Assembly (NCBI GenBank): GCA_009193035.1
Contig: SWDT01000168.1
Coordinates: forward strand, 167,635 to 231,634
Reading direction: 5' to 3'
DNA length: 64,000 bases
Source of the DNA: Halicephalobus mephisto
Lineage: Eukaryota; Nematoda; Chromadorea; Rhabditida; Panagrolaimidae
The first letter of the stretch is position 1, and the number at the start of each line of letters is the position of its first letter. The notes under the pieces were generated by a model. The model saw only the letters and a program-made list of their open reading frames with translations. It was not told where the DNA came from and did not search any database. Shown piece by piece: positions 59,660 to 64,000 of this stretch. Position numbers and translations under genes: made by a program.

Positions 59660-60194
59660 GCTGATGTCTATAATCAACACTTATTGATTAATACTTTTAT
59701 TCATCTTGAATTGGGTGAATACCTCTAAATTCTTCTTAGTAGGCTTCACAAGCTCAACTATCAATAATACTTCTAAAGTTCTTGCTTCGGAAATTATCCC
59801 ATCTGCGTATTCTGGAACATATTATATTCAGTAGTTCCAAAATTACGAACCATACAGTAAACATTTGCACTATTGTAAAAAACGAAAACGGACACTGTTA
59901 GCAATCCATTTCAACGTAAATTTCTAGAACTTGATGAAAACTAAAGTAGGTTACAACGATTTTAATTCTCCGTGACGACGATTTCATAATCTTACGCTTT
60001 CAAAACAGATATTTTGAAGATATCTTAACTGAATATATCTGGAAACTTCTGGGTTGAAGTCGCATGAGGTACAAAACTACATTCACTTTTCAGGGTTAAT
60101 AGTTGAAAATTGCAGTATTTATGAATACGAAAGAAGTCTTAACCAACATTACAGTAATTTGCTGATGACCGATGGGTTTTTGAAATAACTTTAT
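59660..60194. other. Intergenic, no gene seen
   Basis: Unique sequence at the 3' side of the receptor gene; no open frame worth listing. Confidence 0.4.
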
Positions 60195-61214
60195 TTACGA
60201 AATAAAAGTATTAATCACACTTTCATGTGGTCTGAATTTCTTTCCTAAATCGATCACGAAAGTTCTATAAGGCTTAATGCTAACGATGATTACGATAGAA
60301 TCGATAACAGGGAAAGACCAGATGAACAAGAAAGGACTGTAGATACAGTACTGTCCCAAGTCGAAAACAATTCCTGCAACTAAAACGAAAACAGGAAGTA
60401 CAAAAAATGCAGCAATCGACAGGCATTGGAAAAGTATGCATCTGAACAACATGACGTGGTTGGACCTAGTTTTTTTGGAAAATCTAGTCGTCGAAGTTTT
60501 AATTTTTTGTATACAGAGTACCAATACAGTAGTAAAGATAACAATATACAACAAGATGGGGATTCCTAAAAAAGGAAAAACTGACATCATTTTTTCTCTA
60601 TTTGCAGATAAGAGACTAGGATAAATCTGAAGTAAAACTTCTCCACCGATTATGAAGTTCCGGATTATTGAAGCAGTGGTTTCTGGAGTGTTCATGGCAT
60701 CAGTACAGAACATTAAATAAGTTAATCCGGAAATAACACATAGATAACTAAAAACAGCGATTAAATGATAAGTGCTGGGGTTACGGTAGAATCTCAAGTG
60801 GTTTGCAGTGATGTTAATCATTGCGAAATATCTGTCGATCAACATTATCAGAAATACAGTCGGGATTCCCGCAGCGAAAACCAACAACAAAGTCCACAGT
60901 AACCTTGAAATCCAAGCATTAATGTTGGGGAGTAGGCCCCTGGGGAGGATGATCATATACGGAGCCAATCCTGTCGGTTTATACAGTATGATAACAACCT
61001 CAACTAGAAAATTGAAACTTGTGTAAATGAGTAGAAAGTGCTTGAATTTCTTCATCGAAGACGGGCTTCTGAAGTAGATAATCAACCACACAAAGAAGGA
61101 AGTTACAATTCCGAAAATTCCGATCACAGACATAATCAAACTAAAAACATTAGCAATTGGCTCGTAGAAAACTGATTCTAGAGGTAGTTTTGGAAATTCT
61201 GGAGACTTTTCCAT
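60195..61214 (-). CDS. Seven-transmembrane serpentine chemoreceptor (Str/Srh superfamily-like)
   Basis: A single uninterrupted frame of 339 codons with seven hydrophobic segments: MSVIGIFGIVTSFFVWLIIY, HFLLIYTSFNFLVEVVIILY, LLWTLLLVFAAGIPTVFLIM, a fourth around HLIAVFSYLCVISGLTYLMF, a fifth at VFPFLGIPILLYIVIFTTVL, a sixth at FFVLPVFVLVAGIVFDLGQY and a seventh at SFPVIDSIVIIVSI. After TM7 comes KPYRTFVIDL, the PYR motif typical of nematode str/srh-type receptors. Such receptors act in the cilia of chemosensory neurons. Lack of introns is somewhat unusual for these families. The exact subfamily is not assigned. A truncated recent copy lies at 53380-53985. Confidence 0.8.
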   Translation of the reverse strand: MEKSPEFPKLPLESVFYEPIANVFSLIMSVIGIFGIVTSFFVWLIIYFRSPSSMKKFKHFLLIYTSFNFLVEVVIILYKPTGLAPYMIILPRGLLPNINAWISRLLWTLLLVFAAGIPTVFLIMLIDRYFAMINITANHLRFYRNPSTYHLIAVFSYLCVISGLTYLMFCTDAMNTPETTASIIRNFIIGGEVLLQIYPSLLSANREKMMSVFPFLGIPILLYIVIFTTVLVLCIQKIKTSTTRFSKKTRSNHVMLFRCILFQCLSIAAFFVLPVFVLVAGIVFDLGQYCIYSPFLFIWSFPVIDSIVIIVSIKPYRTFVIDLGKKFRPHESVINTFIS

Positions 61215-61767
61215 TTTCTGATTTTAAAACTGATTAAATTGTCCTTGCTCTGAACAGGTGTCATGGTGTTTTTAAATTACATAATTTAATAAACAACCTT
61301 TTTATACTTTATTAATTTTTGTTCTGTTCTTATAATATAAAACTATTCTGGAAAACATCAAAAATTACAATTATCATGAAAAAGGTTTGAGAAAGTGGGA
61401 AAATTAATATCCGGCGGAAGTTTTATAAAAAATTCTGGATTTTTTGAGAATCTTATGGAAGTTATTTAAATCGTTGAAAACTTAAAAGAATTTTAAAATT
61501 TTAAATTTTTAAAAAAGTCACTCAAATTTTTCAATTCTTTAAGAATTTAATGGGAAATTTGAGATTTATCTTGAATTTTGTAGAAGATTCTGGAACTTGA
61601 AAATCTCATGAAAAATTCTAGAGCCTAATATGATTTTTCATAAATTTATACAATTCTATGTAAAGTTGGGCTGAAAGTTTGAAATTGAAATTTTTGAAAT
61701 GTTCTAGAAATAAATTTTGGGAATATTTCGCAGCATCCATTTTTATTTTTACAATGATACGAGTGAT
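61215..61767. promoter_or_regulatory. Upstream region of the serpentine receptor
   Basis: AT-rich, unique. Promoter assignment is by position only. The pseudogene copy shares none of this sequence. Confidence 0.25.
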
Positions 61768-61955
61768 CACACACAAAACAGGGTACATCGAAACGGCTCT
61801 AATTTATTCGATATATTATATTTAATGTCTGTATATTGTACACAATGCACCGATATCAGATTAATGCATTGATGCAGTAAATATAATATATCTAATACAT
61901 CAGGACTATTTTAATATGTCTATACATTATATACCATATACTTCTTTTTGTATGT
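61768..61955. mobile_element. Decayed CACACAAAA-ended MITE
   Basis: Left end CACACACAAAACAGGGTACA, interior ATCGAAACGGCTCTAATTTA, right end CTTCTTTTTGTATGTA. Same family as 54461-54693 but with degraded ends and no clear TA duplication on the left. Confidence 0.5.
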
Positions 61956-62103
61956 AGAAAAAAGAGGAAATAGAAGAAAAAGAAAAACTTGCGTAATTGT
62001 GATTTTCAATCTATCTTGCTTTTGTTCCTTTTTGCATCACCGTTATTTTATATATTCTTATTTTAATAATTTCATTTTATGTGGTTCAGTTTCAAAAATG
62101 GTA

Positions 62104-62250
62104 CAGTTGAATCTCGATATAAGGCACCCTGAAGGGACCGGACAAATCGTGCCTTATATCGTGGGATGCCTTTTATCGAGGGTCGAATATGACTGAAATT
62201 CCTTAAAATCGTGCCTTATAGCCTGGGTGCGTTATATCGAGATTCCGCTG
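62104..62250. mobile_element. 147-bp pogo/Tigger-like MITE
   Basis: The ends CAGTTGAATCTCGATATAAG and TTATATCGAGATTCCGCTG are inverted repeats (about 26 bp, few mismatches, continuing to GGCACCC/GGGTGCG). TA flanks both sides (62102-62103 and 62251-62252). CAG-starting TIRs with CTCGATATAA are characteristic of the pogo/Tigger branch of Tc1/mariner. No transposase, so non-autonomous. Confidence 0.85.
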
Positions 62251-62252
62251 TA

Positions 62253-62448
62253 ATTAATAAATGATGTTTATATTGTAGTTTTTCAAGTTGAGATAGAACA
62301 GCGACGGACGAACATAACTTATTGGAAAGAATGATAAGCGTAGAAAACGTTAAAGCATCCAGTACAATCCGACGAATAACGTGCGATACATGAACGATTT
62401 TTTAGATATTCAATAAAAAAATCATTGATTGTTCTTTCATCTTTAAAA
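62253..62448 (+). promoter_or_regulatory. Upstream region of the Hsp70-like gene
   Basis: Unique sequence between the pogo-like MITE and the start codon. I looked for repeated GAA/TTC heat-shock elements and saw no convincing array. Confidence 0.25.
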
Positions 62449-64000
62449 ATGTCTATCGCTTGTAGTATTATTAAGTATTCTGATAAATTCAACATAGAAA
62501 TTTATAATGTAGAAACAAAGCAGTCTAATTATTTCGAGTTAGACAACAAAATCTTCCAAGAAATTATTCGCATGCTAATTACAATGTTTGGAAATGATAT
62601 TGGAATTATTGTCATCAAAAATAGTCTTTATTCAAAACCATATGAACAACAAGATTTCAAAGAAGAGGGTTTCAAGGAATATGGTAGTTTAGTCCATCTC
62701 CCTACAGAAGAAGAACTGGATTTCGAATATTATTTAACCTCGAAAGTTGAATACTCTGTTGGGGAGTTAATTATCCAATTTGAAGATAGACGGATCATAT
62801 TATATCGGTGTATAAAAGTTATTGAAGGGAAAGTGACATGGAACATATTAGATATCAGAGATTATTGTTTCAATGAACAGATTAACTTCGAGTATGTCGA
62901 AAAGATATTCGATCTCAAGATGAGTCAAGTCCATGCTGCTTTTGAACATACCCGAGAGATGTTTAACTCAGTTCATAATTTCGAATTGGGTAAATATGGT
63001 TTCAAAAGCGTCAACTTCATTCACTCAGCACATCAAGATGCATCGATTCTTGCCAGACACTTGATTTCTGATTCGAACATTCCCGTCTTAGTTAACATCG
63101 CTAAATCTAATGGCATGAACCATCTTGAAACTTACGCTATTGAAGATTTGAGTTTTATCCACATTCCAAAACTAGTTAAAGATTATTCTCCAAAAACAGA
63201 CATCATGGGAATCGACCTAGGATCAACAAGATCTGTCTTGGCTGTTTCAAGGAATAGGCAAATCCATGTTATTCCATTTGACAATTCTTCTCCTGGAGAC
63301 CTCTGGACAGAATCTGTAGTCTCATTTGATGAAGGGAAACCTTTATTTGGAAACGCAGCGCTAAGAAGACTCAGAACTAAACCTGAGTATGTTATTTTTG
63401 ACATTAAACTTGTGTGTAATAAAATTCATCGAGAAAATATCTTAAAACAATCAATATGGCCTTTCAAATTCAATGTAGACAAAAAAGGACAGCCATATTT
63501 AGAAACAATGACTTGTCAAGGCTTGCAAGACTTCTCTCTTCCAAAGATTAACGCAATATTTCTGGAAAAGATGGCAAAAGCAGCTAGTGAATATCAGGAC
63601 GAATTCAACAATGGCAATGCTGTGAAGAAAGCAGTTATTACGGTTCCTAGATATTTTTTCAATAGCAATTGGCGTACATATCAAAATTCTTTGATCACCA
63701 GTGTCATTGAAGCAGCCGAATTAGCTGGTATTGAAATCATAGACATTATTGAAGAAACCCATGCGGATCTTCTCTATTATATGTCTAATGAAAAGTATTC
63801 TAAAATAATCAAGCCTGGAATGAAAATTGCTATCTTTGACATTGGAGGTGGTACTTGTATCTTGAAAGTTTATAAAATTTCAGAACATGAACGCAAAACG
63901 TATGCAAACTGTACTATGGAATTACAGTCAAATGACGATGCCAAATGTTCTGGAAGAGCTTTTGACAATATAATCATTGAGGAGATAGAGAAGTTAATTC
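62449..64000 (+). CDS. Divergent Hsp70-like protein with ~250-residue N-terminal extension, truncated by window end
   Basis: An uninterrupted frame of 517 codons runs off the window. The Hsp70 ATPase domain begins around residue 253: phosphate-1 motif MGIDLGSTRSVLAVS, the AVITVPRYFFNSNWR strand near residue 395 (usual form AVITVPAYF), and phosphate-2 motif IFDIGGGTCILKV near residue 463. Distances between motifs fit an Hsp70 actin-like fold. The first ~250 residues have no Hsp70 start motif and are not recognised; they contain acidic and aromatic stretches (EEELDFEYYLTSKVEY). The linker and substrate-binding domain, if present, lie beyond the window. It is atypical: no introns, an extension before the ATPase, and changes in conserved motifs (GTT to GST; GGGTFD to GGGTCI). 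Whether it hydrolyses ATP is open. Met62449 is chosen as the first ATG of the open frame. Confidence 0.8.
   Translation, partial: MSIACSIIKYSDKFNIEIYNVETKQSNYFELDNKIFQEIIRMLITMFGNDIGIIVIKNSLYSKPYEQQDFKEEGFKEYGSLVHLPTEEELDFEYYLTSKVEYSVGELIIQFEDRRIILYRCIKVIEGKVTWNILDIRDYCFNEQINFEYVEKIFDLKMSQVHAAFEHTREMFNSVHNFELGKYGFKSVNFIHSAHQDASILARHLISDSNIPVLVNIAKSNGMNHLETYAIEDLSFIHIPKLVKDYSPKTDIMGIDLGSTRSVLAVSRNRQIHVIPFDNSSPGDLWTESVVSFDEGKPLFGNAALRRLRTKPEYVIFDIKLVCNKIHRENILKQSIWPFKFNVDKKGQPYLETMTCQGLQDFSLPKINAIFLEKMAKAASEYQDEFNNGNAVKKAVITVPRYFFNSNWRTYQNSLITSVIEAAELAGIEIIDIIEETHADLLYYMSNEKYSKIIKPGMKIAIFDIGGGTCILKVYKISEHERKTYANCTMELQSNDDAKCSGRAFDNIIIEEIEKLI

Overview
This is nuclear DNA from a nematode, most likely a rhabditid related to but distinct from Caenorhabditis elegans. 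The evidence is AT-rich sequence, many 43-50 bp introns with GTAAGT...TTTTCAG borders, a probable operon with a trans-splice acceptor one base before a start codon, serpentine chemoreceptors, a nematode-style ligand-gated channel, and clear metazoan housekeeping genes. No bacterial or viral genes were seen. All gene models come from reading ORFs and splice borders by eye; exon phases were checked for each join reported.

Layout. 0-5.4 kb: a DHHC palmitoyltransferase (minus, 3' end off the window), tRNA-Pro(CGG) on plus, then ANKRD49 and the alpha subunit of the nascent polypeptide-associated complex (both minus, probably one operon). 5.4-11 kb: repeats, including a satellite made of alternating inverted arms. 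11-18.4 kb: a Cys-loop ligand-gated channel (plus) whose large introns are full of repeats, including tandem copies of its own exon 5 acceptor. 18.4-23.1 kb: repeats, then a small secreted, probably GPI-anchored protein (minus). 23.1-29.1 kb: mostly repeats. 29.2-32.9 kb: an RNF216-type RBR ubiquitin ligase (minus) with an in-frame 56-residue tandem repeat. 34.6-38.2 kb: phosphatidylinositol 4-kinase beta (plus), converging on an SLC26/SulP anion transporter (minus, 38.3-42.9 kb). 44.5-47.8 kb: a membrane-anchored papain-family protease (plus). 50.8-53.2 kb: pyruvate dehydrogenase E2 (plus). 53.4-61.2 kb: a duplicated zone with a truncated and an intact 7TM receptor around two tetraspan HVR-motif paralogues. 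62.4 kb to the end: an intronless, divergent Hsp70-like gene (plus) with a long N-terminal extension, cut by the window edge.

The genes do not form one pathway. The housekeeping genes cover translation (NAC), mitochondrial metabolism (PDH E2), Golgi lipid signalling (PI4KB), protein lipidation (DHHC), ubiquitination (RNF216) and anion transport. The 53-62 kb part looks like a fast-evolving accessory region. The most notable non-genic feature is that several repeat families recur between and inside genes. Most are built from short inverted arms, and a separate group is TA-flanked and MITE-like.
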